A DNA stretch of 35,187 bases from Muribaculaceae bacterium (GTDB lineage Bacteria; Bacteroidota; Bacteroidia; Bacteroidales; Muribaculaceae): contig BLLX01000015.1 of NCBI GenBank assembly GCA_011959405.1, positions 1 to 35,187 on the forward strand, given 5' to 3'. Positions within the stretch are counted from its first letter, which is position 1; the number at the start of each line of letters is the position of its first letter. Positions 1 to 8,030 of this stretch are shown here, piece after piece. The position numbers were made by a program, and so were the translations under genes. The notes below the pieces were generated by a model. It was not told the DNA's origin. It saw nothing but the letters and a program-made list of their open reading frames with translations, and did not search any database.

Positions 1-1304
1 TCGTGGTGGAGGACAACATCGTGTATTGCGAGTTTGTCTGCAACCTGCTGGCACGCGAGGGATTCCGCACCGTGCAAGCTTTTCACCTCTCGACCGCGAA
101 GAAATATCTGCAACAGGCCGCAGACGGGGACATCGTGGTTTCCGACCTGCGCCTGCCCGACGGCAACGGTATCGACCTGCTGCGCTGGATGCGCAAGGAG
201 GGCAAAATGCAGCCTTTTGTCATCATGACCGACTATGCCGAAGTACATACGGCGGTGGAAAGCATGAAACTCGGTTCGCTGGACTACATGCCCAAGCAGT
301 TTGTGGAGGAAAAACTCGTCCCTCTGCTTCGTACCATATTAAAAGAAAGGAGTATCGGGAGAAACCGTATGCCAGTGTTTTCCCGTGACGGCTCGGCATT
401 TCAAGCCATAATGAAACGAATAAGACTGGTAGCTCCTACTGACATGAGTGTACTGATATTCGGGGAGAATGGCACTGGTAAGGAGCATATCGCACATCAA
501 CTGCACGACAAAAGCAAACGGGCAGGAAAACCGTTCGTTGCAGTGGACTGTGGTTCACTCTCCAAAGAACTTGCTCCGTCGGCATTCTTCGGACACGTCA
601 AAGGAGCGTTCACGGGTGCGGACAATAGCAAGAAAGGCTATTTCCATGAGGCGGAAGGTGGCACGCTGTTCTTAGACGAAGTTGGTAACCTCGCACCGGA
701 AACCCAGCAGATGTTACTCCGGGCTATACAGGAACGGAGATACCGCCCGATAGGTGATAAAACGGACAAGAGTTTCAATGTCCGCATCATCGCCGCCACC
801 AACGAAGATTTGGAGGTGGCTGTGAACGAAAAGCGATTCCGACAAGACCTGTTATATCGTCTGCATGACTTCGAGATAACCGTCCCGCCGTTGCGCGACT
901 GTCAGGAAGACATCATGCCGCTGGCGGAGTTTTTCCGCGAGATTGCAAATCAGGAACTGGAATGCGATGTCATCGGCTTTGACGGAGAAGCCCGCAAGAC
1001 ATTGCTGACCCATGCTTTGCCGGGCAATGTCCGCGAGCTTCGTCAGAAAATCATGGGAGCGGTGTTGCAGGCACAGACAGGTCTTGTCACGAAAGAGCAT
1101 CTGGAACTTGCCGTGACGAGGGCGACCTCACCCGTCAGCTTCGCCCTGCGCAGCGATGCGGAAGACAAGGAGCGTGTCTTACGCGCGTTGAAGCAGGCGA
1201 ACGGTAACCGCAAGGTTGCCGCCGAACTGCTCGGGATAGGACGTACGACGCTGTACAACAAACTGGAAGAATATGGATTGAAGTATAAATTCAGGCAACC
1301 ATAA
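1..1304 (+). CDS. rteB: Sigma-54-dependent response regulator, RteB-like (5' truncated by window edge)
   Basis: An NtrC-type two-component response regulator. The fragment begins inside the receiver domain: acidic pocket VEDN at its first residues, phospho-acceptor Asp in VVSDLRLPDG (about fragment residue 48), conserved Thr in VIMTDYAE and Lys in MPKQF. A sigma-54 AAA+ domain follows, with Walker A GENGTGKE, the GAFTGAD sigma-54 contact loop and Walker B-type TLFLDEVG. The C-terminus is a Fis-type HTH (NRKVAAELLGIGRTTLYNKL). The first codons upstream are missing. In CTnDOT-family conjugative transposons RteA/RteB activate excision and transfer genes and also mobilise NBU-type elements in trans (established knowledge); assignment to RteB rather than another NtrC-type protein is inference. 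GC content drops sharply after its stop codon, suggesting a junction. rteC, which follows rteB in CTnDOT, is absent here. Confidence 0.8.
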   Translation, partial: VVEDNIVYCEFVCNLLAREGFRTVQAFHLSTAKKYLQQAADGDIVVSDLRLPDGNGIDLLRWMRKEGKMQPFVIMTDYAEVHTAVESMKLGSLDYMPKQFVEEKLVPLLRTILKERSIGRNRMPVFSRDGSAFQAIMKRIRLVAPTDMSVLIFGENGTGKEHIAHQLHDKSKRAGKPFVAVDCGSLSKELAPSAFFGHVKGAFTGADNSKKGYFHEAEGGTLFLDEVGNLAPETQQMLLRAIQERRYRPIGDKTDKSFNVRIIAATNEDLEVAVNEKRFRQDLLYRLHDFEITVPPLRDCQEDIMPLAEFFREIANQELECDVIGFDGEARKTLLTHALPGNVRELRQKIMGAVLQAQTGLVTKEHLELAVTRATSPVSFALRSDAEDKERVLRALKQANGNRKVAAELLGIGRTTLYNKLEEYGLKYKFRQP

Positions 1305-1412
1305 CCGTAGTTCGCAGTATTTCATCTTTACACATTATCTATATGTAATTTCATCTCAGGGTAACTGACTAAATTTTATCAGAAAAACGATAGGAATGTG
1401 CTATAAAAGAGG

Positions 1413-1420
1413 TATCTTTG
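1413..1420 (+). promoter_or_regulatory. Bacteroidales -7 promoter box TATCTTTG
   Basis: A perfect TAnnTTTG box ends 8 bases before the ATG at 1429, so the transcript would be almost leaderless. No clear TTTG -33 box is seen. It decides the start of the downstream gene, because an upstream in-frame ATG at 1396 lies before the box. Confidence 0.6.
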
Positions 1421-1428
1421 TACTCACA

Positions 1429-2055
1429 ATGAAAAAATATGGACTACAATCAGCAGAATATATAAAATGCCTATTTATTGATTATTTACTATCAAAAAGT
1501 AAAGAATTGATTATAGGCAATGAATTAATGTATGGTATAAAACGAAAAGTAGTAGATTTAGTTGTTCTTCAAAATAAAAAAATAATAGCAGTTGAAATAA
1601 AATCGGATAGTGATAATTTAAGTCGTTTAGAAGAACAAATTTCAGAATACAAAAAGATTTTTGATTACGTATTGATTATAACAACAGAAAAACATGTAAG
1701 CAGGATTAGCGAAATTGCACCTTCAGAAGTTGGAATCTACGTTTTTAAAGAAAATCTTTTAATGAAGAAGTTTCGTAATCCTCGCATTCAAAGGAACAGG
1801 GATAAAATTGAAATGTTGTATTCGATTAATGCTAAGTATTTGTGTAAGTTAGCAGGATTTACCTTATCTAAATACGATGCTGATGAGATACGGTTGAAAT
1901 ATGCAAAAAGGAGAACTTCTAATATTCAAGAAATTCTCCTTATGTATTTGACTCAAAAATATAAAGAGCGATTTACTCTTTTTATGAATGAACGAGGATT
2001 ACTTACTCATATAGAGGATTTGAGTCTCCTTTCTTCATCTTTTCAAATAGAATAA
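1429..2055 (+). CDS. sce7726-like PD-(D/E)XK nuclease-fold protein
   Basis: A 208-residue protein. Residues 41-58 read as a PD-(D/E)XK core: KVVDLVVL with Asp43, then a hydrophobic strand into AVEIK with Glu56 and Lys58. Next come LSRLEEQISEYKKIFDYVLIIT and EKHVS, the arrangement I associate with the sce7726 family (restriction-endonuclease-like fold, function not established). The ATG at 1429 is chosen because a promoter box lies directly upstream; the ATG at 1396 precedes that box. The gene is very AT-rich and convergent with the beta-family operon, the two coding ends overlapping by 13 bp. A DNA-cleaving role in a defence module is plausible but inferred. No HTH or membrane segment is visible. 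Confidence 0.65.
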   Translation: MKKYGLQSAEYIKCLFIDYLLSKSKELIIGNELMYGIKRKVVDLVVLQNKKIIAVEIKSDSDNLSRLEEQISEYKKIFDYVLIITTEKHVSRISEIAPSEVGIYVFKENLLMKKFRNPRIQRNRDKIEMLYSINAKYLCKLAGFTLSKYDADEIRLKYAKRRTSNIQEILLMYLTQKYKERFTLFMNERGLLTHIEDLSLLSSSFQIE

Positions 2056-3125
2056 ATTCTATTTACTTGCTGTGCTATATGAATATTCATTCTTACAGAA
2101 ATCCAAAAAGAAGGAGATGCAGAAGGTATTCCTCCTTCTGCACACGAACGTATCTGATTGATTCCCCAAATATTTAAGTTATGTGGAAATCTTAAATCAG
2201 AACATACCGATTGTGCTACTTGAATATATGTAGAAGCATAAGCCGAAACTCCTTTAGGCCTTCTTTTTTTATAATAAAAAATAGTTTTATCTAAAGGGAC
2301 ATCAATTTTTGGAATCCAGCCGCGAGCCATTGTTATAGTATCATTTCTAACAGGATTGATTGATGCATAATCAGCATATATAACATCTTTATGTGTTTGT
2401 AATATAATATTGTATATATCAATTTCTGAAATACTAAACGTATCACTTTCTAAATCTCCTAAATCTCTCACATTATTAGGAAAAGAGGTTGAGGCAGCAA
2501 TGTATTCACAAGGTAAAGTTATAATTGATTTTAGATTATTAATTCTGGCAATACATTTATTTGCAACATTTTGATATGATGCTTGTGGGACATAACCGCA
2601 ATCAATGATTATTTTAAGATTGTTGTTGGTTATATTATTGTTAATGAGCTCTATATCGTCATAGCAGTTTTCGTCTGAAATATCGCTTCTATATAAAATA
2701 GTATTAAAATTAGATGCTAATTCTTGTATTTGCTTTGTTATATTCTCTTCAAAATTATCATCTTCAAAATTGAATAATACGGCTGGAATAATTCTTTCAA
2801 ATACATTCTCATTCTTTAATTGTATCAGGAAATTTATCCAATTCTTATAGCCTGAATCAGGAGAATACAAATAATCCACTTCAGGGGAAGATAAAGATTC
2901 TTCAGAAGTAACATCAATAGCTATTGTTTGTCCTTTATAGATGTCTTTCAGCTTAGATAGACGCTTCTCAAATGGATATGTTTCTATCTTGTTTTTTGTT
3001 ACCTTACGACCTCTTGTTATTTCAATCAATGGCAACGTGTTAGACAATATATCTTTAGGGACATTTTCCAATGCCCTTATCTCAGCTTCCCCGGTTTTTA
3101 TTATAATCCAATATTTGTTATCCAT
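2043..3125 (-). CDS. Beta-family protein (function unknown)
   Basis: A 360-residue protein. The opening NKYWIIIKTGEAEIRAL and the nearby PLIEITRG resemble the 'beta protein' family, whose members start with a Y-hydrophobic-K-x-G-E segment and carry a PL-x-E motif; homologues are often annotated beside sce7725/sce7726 proteins. The middle shows alternating hydrophobic strands (TIAIDVTSE, IIPAVLFNFED, LKIIIDCGYV) compatible with a TIM-barrel-like fold. The ATG at 3125 overlaps the upstream immA-like stop by 8 bp and starts exactly at the family-like N-terminus; an ATG at 3146 is possible. It is the last gene of a three-gene minus-strand operon. The molecular activity is not known to me. Confidence 0.6.
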   Translation of the reverse strand: MDNKYWIIIKTGEAEIRALENVPKDILSNTLPLIEITRGRKVTKNKIETYPFEKRLSKLKDIYKGQTIAIDVTSEESLSSPEVDYLYSPDSGYKNWINFLIQLKNENVFERIIPAVLFNFEDDNFEENITKQIQELASNFNTILYRSDISDENCYDDIELINNNITNNNLKIIIDCGYVPQASYQNVANKCIARINNLKSIITLPCEYIAASTSFPNNVRDLGDLESDTFSISEIDIYNIILQTHKDVIYADYASINPVRNDTITMARGWIPKIDVPLDKTIFYYKKRRPKGVSAYASTYIQVAQSVCSDLRFPHNLNIWGINQIRSCAEGGIPSASPSFWISVRMNIHIAQQVNRIYSI

Positions 3126-3672
3126 TGTCTTTAATTTTATATCCAAGCGATATTACTCTATATTTCATTGCTGCAGATGAAACATCAAAAGCAGATGCAA
3201 GTTCTCCAATATTCTTTATTTTATCTTCATCTATTAATTTGCGAAGTGTATTTTCAGGCATGAGTAAACGGGATGCAAATTCATTAGCATGATACTCTAT
3301 GGAATCCATATCATCGCTTCTGAAAAATGTAGTGTCTGTAAATTCTGTATTCTTGCCTTTATGGAGCATATAGTGCCCCAATTCATGAGCTATTGTAAAT
3401 CTCTGCCGTTTGACATTATGATTACTATTTACGCTCATAATCCATTTTCCATTCATATAACTTAAAGATCCGGATCTACTGGCATCCATTACTTCATATT
3501 TGATTTCGATATCATTAAATGTAGATATTAAATCTTCAATTCTAAGAGCATTATTAGTATATAGTCCTGACTCTTGAGCCTTTTTCAAAATATCATTTAC
3601 ACTAACCAATAAATCAGGTTCTTGATACTTATCCGACTTTTTAAGTCCTTTTCTAATTCCTTTTGTTCCCAT
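3118..3672 (-). CDS. ImmA/IrrE-family zinc metallopeptidase
   Basis: A 184-residue protein with an HExxH zinc-protease signature (IAHELGHYMLH, residues 94-103, His96/Glu97/His100). The downstream third-ligand region EYHANEFASRLLMPE is typical of ImmA/IrrE. These proteases cleave or inactivate repressors or antitoxins in phage, ICE and DNA-damage switches (family knowledge). No XRE repressor is encoded beside it, so its substrate is unknown; the beta-family protein or the sce7726-like protein are candidates by context only. The stop of the membrane-protein gene lies 2 bp before this ATG and the end overlaps the beta gene, so the three genes are probably translationally coupled. Confidence 0.85.
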   Translation of the reverse strand: MGTKGIRKGLKKSDKYQEPDLLVSVNDILKKAQESGLYTNNALRIEDLISTFNDIEIKYEVMDASRSGSLSYMNGKWIMSVNSNHNVKRQRFTIAHELGHYMLHKGKNTEFTDTTFFRSDDMDSIEYHANEFASRLLMPENTLRKLIDEDKIKNIGELASAFDVSSAAMKYRVISLGYKIKDNG

Positions 3673-3674
3673 AT

Positions 3675-4301
3675 CTACTCTATTTCTTGGTTAGATGATT
3701 TATCTTCTTCTAATTTATCGTACGCTTCAAATAGTAGTTTTACATCTCCTTCTAATTTTAGCATTCGATTATCAATAACTTCTTTATCTTCGTGTCTTAA
3801 GACTTCATCTTCAATTCTTCCATATAATGCATTGATACAGGCATCTTTAAAAGATATAGAATCTCTCATGAGTTCACTTAACGATTCCACAATGCTCTTT
3901 TTTAATTCGGCATTGATTTTTTCTTTGTGATTATTTATATCTGTTTTAATCTCATCAATTTCTTTTTTGGATGCAGTCTTAATCGAGTATATTGTTCCAA
4001 AGGTGAAAATGGCAAACAGTCCCAAAAGGAATGATATTAGAACATTGTAATATTCTGTTATGTGGGAAGTGTATTCACTTGGATTTAACAATACCCCTTT
4101 GGATTCTAAATCCTTTAGAATCTCAATATGCGCACATTTCATGCTATCTACTATAACAGTGTTGTTATAAGATAAAGCTTTTTCTGGATTCAGTAAATAG
4201 ACTGGCGCGTAATCTATAGGTGCTATAAATGCTATAGCAATAACTATAATCAATATCATTATTGATGCGCCAATTATTCCTGATACAATGCTGTCTTTCA
4301 T
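3675..4301 (-). CDS. Two-TM membrane protein with cytoplasmic coiled coil
   Basis: A 208-residue protein not recognised by family. TM1 is about residues 5-27 and TM2 about 85-107, separated by an approximately 55-residue loop. The remaining 100 residues are charged and heptad-like (SKKEIDEIKTDINNHKEK and following), suggesting a coiled coil. The ATG at 4301 is chosen because the TATCTTTG promoter box at 4317-4324 lies over the only longer start, a TTG at 4319. It is the first gene of the operon with the metallopeptidase and the beta protein. A membrane-linked member of an otherwise soluble module is reminiscent of sensors or effectors in defence systems, but that is inference. Confidence 0.6.
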   Translation of the reverse strand: MKDSIVSGIIGASIMILIIVIAIAFIAPIDYAPVYLLNPEKALSYNNTVIVDSMKCAHIEILKDLESKGVLLNPSEYTSHITEYYNVLISFLLGLFAIFTFGTIYSIKTASKKEIDEIKTDINNHKEKINAELKKSIVESLSELMRDSISFKDACINALYGRIEDEVLRHEDKEVIDNRMLKLEGDVKLLFEAYDKLEEDKSSNQEIE

Positions 4302-4316
4302 CTTTGAAACTTTTTG

Positions 4317-4324
4317 CAAAGATA
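4317..4324 (-). promoter_or_regulatory. -7 promoter box for membrane/ImmA/beta operon
   Basis: Minus-strand TATCTTTG, 15 bp upstream of the ATG at 4301, with a TTTC-like -33 about 21 bp further upstream. The insertion sequence begins about 50 bp upstream of it, so the promoter itself survived the insertion. Confidence 0.6.
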
Positions 4325-4375
4325 CAAAAAACTATGTCAAAATCAGAAAGATAAGGATTAAAATAAGAACTTTAA

Positions 4376-4394
4376 TTAGAGTTTCCTGAATAAT
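4376..4394 (+). repeat. Left terminal inverted repeat of the IS
   Basis: TTAGAGTTTCCTGAATAAT, matching the reverse complement of 6024-6042 with one mismatch. Confidence 0.85.
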
Positions 4395-4457
4395 ATCAGT
4401 TAACTGATTTTCATCGAAATAGCTCTATCCATATTTTCTCATTTCGCAAAAAAGTAC

Positions 4458-4465
4458 TATATTTG
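4458..4465 (+). promoter_or_regulatory. -7 promoter box of the transposase gene
   Basis: TATATTTG lies 19 bp before the ATG at 4485. It supports that ATG over the in-frame GTG at 4467, which lies only 1 base beyond the box. Confidence 0.55.
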
Positions 4466-4484
4466 AGTGTTAAAAGAAAGTTTT

Positions 4485-6005
4485 ATGAAGTTTAGTTCAC
4501 AAGGAAAACAGCTTAGTATTGATGCCTTTCGCTCCTCTTTGTCTGGCTTGTCTAAATCGAATCGTTGGGTTCAATTAGGTGACACTCTTCCCTGGTCTGA
4601 TATCGAGCGCTTGTATAATGTTCGTTTGAATAATGGTAAGCGTGGCGCGGGTAACAAACCCGCCCGTATGATAATCGGAGCATTGTTAATCAAACACAAG
4701 ATGAACCTTTCCGATGAGGAAACCATTCTTGCCATTCAGGAAAATCCTTATATGCAATATTTTGTAGGACTTTCCGAGTTCACAGACAAACCTATTTTTG
4801 ATCCGAGTTTGTTCGTCACCATTCGCAAGCGTTTGGGTAACAATGATTTCAATGACATGAGTGTCTCTCTTCTTAAAATACAAGTTGAGAAGTCCAGAAC
4901 TGCCGCCCAAGAGAAAAAGAACGATAAGGACGACTCTCCCACCGGTTCCGGTTCCGAGATATGTACGGATCCTGTTTTTACAGATAGCCAGGGTCGTTTA
5001 CACCAAGGTTCTTTAAAGATAGATGCTACTTGTGCGGATGCTGAAGTCCGTTATCCTACCGATATTGACTTGCTACACGATGGCTGTAAGGTGATTAATC
5101 GTTATATTACCAAATTATGTAAGCGATTCTCTCTTAGTGCTCCTGTAACCTATTATAAAGCAGCCCGCTCTGCTTATCTGGAAGTTATCAAGCTCAAGAA
5201 ACGGAGCAAGAAGGCTATTCGTACAGGTAAATCCTTGTTGTTAACCTATTTGATTCGTGATCTACGCAGTTTTATAAATCTGATAGCGGTGCATGGTACG
5301 CAGCTGCTTGAGAGTTTGAATCGCCATGAACGGCGAGTTGTAACGGCTATCATCAAGATGTATTATCAGCAGTTACAGATGTTTAAGGATGGTACTCATA
5401 CATGTGCTGACCGTATCGTGAGTATTTTTCAGTCTCATGTCCGTCCTATCGTGCGAGGCAAATCCAAATTCCCGACCGAGTTTGGAGCCAAGATTGGTGC
5501 CAGTATCGTAAATGGATACACATTCTTAGACCATCACAGCTGGGATGCTTATAATGAATCCTCGGATTTGGCTCTTCAAGTGGAACTCTACCGACAACGT
5601 TTCGGTTTTCTTCCTGTCAGGATTTATGCAGATAAGATCTACATGAACAAAGAAAATCGCAGGCTAATGAAAGAGTTGGAAATTCAATCCATGGGAAAGC
5701 CATTAGGAAGACCGCCCAAAAAGTCAAAAACCGAAGAATATCAACTCAGAATGACTAAAGCTGTAGGAGAGAGAAATGAGATCGAAGCAACTTTTGGTAC
5801 CGGAAAGCGAATCTACAGAGCCAATAATATTAGAGCAAAGTTACCTGAAACGGCTACTTGTTGGACGGGTATGTGCTATTTCGTCAAAAACGTTATGAAG
5901 TTCCTCCGAGAACTTCTTTATGCTTTATGTTTTATACTGGAATTAATGGCAAATCCCTGCAATTATCGGAGAATAATTATACCGATGCAGGGATTTGCGT
6001 GTTGA
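4485..6005 (+). CDS. IS1182/IS5-like DDE transposase
   Basis: A 506-residue transposase. The N-terminus carries a DUF772-type segment (PARMIIGALLIKHKMNLSDEETILAIQENPYMQYFVG). The catalytic core has candidate first Asp in LKIDATCAD, second Asp in RIYADKIYM, and Glu in GERNEIEATFGTGKR, followed by a YFVKNVMKFL tail typical of IS1182-like enzymes. It has normal length and no frameshift, so it is probably active. It excises and inserts the element flanked by the 19-bp inverted repeats. An inverted repeat lies over the last codons. Family placement (IS1182 versus another IS5-related group) is moderately certain. Confidence 0.85.
   Translation: MKFSSQGKQLSIDAFRSSLSGLSKSNRWVQLGDTLPWSDIERLYNVRLNNGKRGAGNKPARMIIGALLIKHKMNLSDEETILAIQENPYMQYFVGLSEFTDKPIFDPSLFVTIRKRLGNNDFNDMSVSLLKIQVEKSRTAAQEKKNDKDDSPTGSGSEICTDPVFTDSQGRLHQGSLKIDATCADAEVRYPTDIDLLHDGCKVINRYITKLCKRFSLSAPVTYYKAARSAYLEVIKLKKRSKKAIRTGKSLLLTYLIRDLRSFINLIAVHGTQLLESLNRHERRVVTAIIKMYYQQLQMFKDGTHTCADRIVSIFQSHVRPIVRGKSKFPTEFGAKIGASIVNGYTFLDHHSWDAYNESSDLALQVELYRQRFGFLPVRIYADKIYMNKENRRLMKELEIQSMGKPLGRPPKKSKTEEYQLRMTKAVGERNEIEATFGTGKRIYRANNIRAKLPETATCWTGMCYFVKNVMKFLRELLYALCFILELMANPCNYRRIIIPMQGFAC
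5949..5998 (+). terminator. Hairpin inside the transposase 3' end
   Basis: Perfect 13-bp arms, GCAAATCCCTGCA (5949-5961) and its complement (5986-5998), with an additional inner ATCGG/CCGAT pairing. No T-tract follows. It lies within the last codons of the transposase and could act as a terminator-like or translation-limiting structure. Confidence 0.45.
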
Positions 6006-6023
6006 GGTATTGGAGATGAGTAA

Positions 6024-6042
6024 ATTATTCAGGGAACTCTAA
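6024..6042 (-). repeat. Right terminal inverted repeat of the IS
   Basis: Reverse complement of the left repeat with one substitution; TTAA follows at 6043-6046. Confidence 0.85.
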
Positions 6043-6053
6043 TTAAGATTGTT

Positions 6054-6084
6054 TTTGTTAGATGGAAATAATTTGCTACCTTTG
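6054..6084 (+). promoter_or_regulatory. Orphan consensus promoter pointing into the broken integrase
   Basis: TTTG (6054-6057), a 19-base spacer, then TACCTTTG (6077-6084): a textbook Bacteroides promoter. No plausible reading frame starts within the next 150 bases on the plus strand. A transcript would run antisense to the truncated integrase. It starts 7 bp beyond the IS flank, so it may be left from a gene lost in the rearrangement. Confidence 0.5.
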
Positions 6085-6163
6085 TGATTGTAGATACGTT
6101 CTTTTGATTTAATGTAGAACAAGGAAGAATATAGAACTTCGCTCGTTTCTAAATCGTTATCTG

Positions 6164-7177
6164 TCAAGCAACAAGGTCTTGCAAGTTGCTCATCTTCAAA
6201 GATAAAGACAATTTGAAATGTTTTCCACAGTGGAACGTGATGCGTTTGGTTATACCTGCGGCTTTAAGCCATTTTTTCAGATCTCCTTGTGTCATCGATC
6301 GGTTGAACCCCTTGAACACAATCCCTTTTCCTCGTTCACCACACAGCGCAAGCATTTCCGGACTGAGAGGGTGTACAGACTCTTTCTGCGTCTTTTGAAT
6401 CCGCACAAACATAGCCATTTCACCGGTTGAGTCAGGACGGATGTCTTCCCATCGTAACTTTAGAATATCACTTATACGAAGTCCGGTAAGGATAGAGAAT
6501 AGTGATGCTTGCTTAAGCACAGGCTTGTCGCATGGAGTGGCTGCAAGTTGCTTTACCTCTTCAGCTGTCAGGAAGTTCTTCTTGACTTCCTCATATTCAA
6601 TTTCCTCGATAAAGTCATTCAAATTCTCTTGGAGCAATCGTTCTTTATACGCCGCTTTCAGCAATGCGCGGAAAGTGGAGAAATATCCAGCTGCAGAATT
6701 CCGAGAAATGTTCATTTTCGAATGTCTTAGCTGTTTGGCTTTCAGAAGATAGTTGCGGAACTTGTTGCAAAGATCCACTGTCACATCTCCAAAGGTGCAT
6801 TTACCTTTTACGAAATGCTGAAAGTGACGATATGTAATCGTCCACTTTTCATAATGTTCCTTTGCCTTCTCCTCAAAGTATTCGAGGAAGTCTGCTTTCG
6901 GTTGCTCACGATCCATGAAACCGAACTCTTGATTTATAACGGCCTCTTGGCGACGGCAACGGATGAGTTCGGCACGCATCAGAATAGAATCGTTGTACTC
7001 CTTTTGATACTTGCTGCGAGGATTGGCAAAGATGTAAAACCCGAGCGATTCTCTGCGAGACATCTTCATTGTTTTAGGATTGCGGACTGCCGGATAGTAG
7101 TCCAGATATAGCGACAGCCTGTCATTGCTTATCGGACGCTGGCGCAAGGTTACTTTAGAACATGTTGATGGTAACAT
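6164..7177 (-). pseudogene. Tyrosine recombinase (integrase), C-terminally truncated
   Basis: This 337-residue frame is closely similar over its first 320 residues to the intact integrase at 30460-31566: shared LSLYLDYYPAVRNP arm-binding region, KADFLEYF, FVKGKCTFGDV SAM-like domain, EEVKQLAATPCD and TGLRISDIL with the first catalytic Arg. It diverges right after AGITKRITFH, where the intact copy continues GFRHSYA. The unrelated 22-residue tail lacks HxxR, the late His and the catalytic Tyr, so it cannot catalyse recombination. The break coincides with a 13-bp palindrome (TTCCACAGTGGAA, 6223-6235). It is the integrase of a decayed element ('A') in the same orientation as element B. Confidence 0.85.
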
Positions 7178-7211
7178 ATCTGTGCTTTTGATTTATTGAT
7201 TGATTTTTCTG

Positions 7212-7272
7212 CAAAACTATATAAGTGGTTGACGGTGAACAAGTGAATATTATCTCACCTGTATCATTCACC
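7212..7272 (-). promoter_or_regulatory. Integrase-A promoter with GGTGAA/TTCACC operator
   Basis: On the minus strand a TAGTTTTG box (7212-7219) is preceded by a stretch bounded by GGTGAAT and TTCACC (7234-7272). The position relative to the integrase mirrors the shared operator found upstream of the intact integrase and of the replication HTH gene, although the interior differs and is longer. Confidence 0.4.
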
Positions 7273-7277
7273 GGTTT

Positions 7278-7643
7278 TTAACCTATCTTGGGCGGTGCAA
7301 ACAGCGCGTCAAGCGCCTTTCGGTCTATTCTCACATATCGACCTTCGTATGTGCGCGGAATATTATGTGTGCGTACATAATGCGAAATCTGATCGCGTGT
7401 CATATTATATCGAGCCATTGCTTCTGGCATGGTGTAATATTCCGGTTCCAGCTCTGAATCTACTCCCATAGCCTTGTCGAACTGTCGGCGCGAATAGAAT
7501 ACCTTACACTTGTCCTTACGCTTACCAATCTTTCGCTCCGACACAAAACGATAGACAGCCTCCTTAGACATATTAAACTTTGCGCAAACTTCCTCGACCG
7601 AATACCATTCCTCCTCGGCAACTTCCGATGCAGCATATTTACA
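7278..7643 (-). pseudogene. Multi-HTH DNA-binding protein, N-terminally truncated
   Basis: The frame encodes two helix-turn-helix repeats (EEWYSVEEVCAKFNMSKEAV and EYYTMPEAMARYNMTRDQI) ending in LFAPPKIG. They match the third and fourth repeats and the LLAAPKIE end of the intact protein at 31651-32553. The open frame extends 24 codons upstream of the ATG at 7571 but meets a TGA at 7644-7646, and no zinc-finger or first two HTH repeats follow. Either a remnant or a short protein starting at 7571. It sits upstream of the broken integrase as its counterpart does in element B. Confidence 0.75.
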
Positions 7644-8030
7644 TCACTGATTATCAGTGACTATTCATTTTAATCGGTACAACCTCTGTTTTTACAAGTA
7701 CACAGAATGTAGGGACAAATGCAAATCGTTGTATTTCATTGTTTTGCATATACGTGTTGTACCGCCTCTTTTCAGTCCTTTTGTGGAATGTCCGCTATCA
7801 GATTCAACGCGTTGAATGATAGGGAATTTCCGCATGGATGTTACAGAACGCTTGTTGAATACAAAGGTAGTGCTTTTCTTGGAATTTCTGCGGTTTGCGG
7901 TGGGATTTTTTCCTCCAGTTATTTTAGATGTTTGATTCGTTGTAAAAAGTGTAATGAATCTGAATTATTCGCTTGGAAAAGTGTAAAACAGTGCTTGTGT
8001 ACTTTAATCTGTGGTTTTGAATCTGACTGT
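7644..8030. other. Non-coding stretch rich in palindromes, putative end of element A
   Basis: No convincing gene. It holds three inverted repeats: TCACTGAT-T-ATCAGTGA (7644-7660); CGGTACAAC (7675-7683) with its complement GTTGTACCG (7756-7764); and a perfect 16-bp palindrome ATTCAACGCGTTGAAT (7802-7817), extendable by CTATC/GATAG with a 2-base bulge. Bases 7714-7731 match 15 of 18 positions with 32772-32789 beside mnmE and may be a degenerate att core. A plus-strand frame at 7719-8051 shows no recognisable protein features. Confidence 0.45.

Larger units (their letters stand above)
4372..6046 (+). mobile_element. IS1182-like insertion sequence, complete
   Basis: The two ends are inverted repeats: 4376-4394 and 6024-6042 match at 18 of 19 positions (TTAGAGTTTCCTGAATAAT on the left, one T/C difference on the right). 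Each is flanked by TTAA (4372-4375 and 6043-6046), best read as a 4-bp target duplication; TTAA is palindromic, so it could also extend the inverted repeat. One transposase gene fills the element. It separates the AT-rich module on the left from the decayed integrase on the right. Confidence 0.85.
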
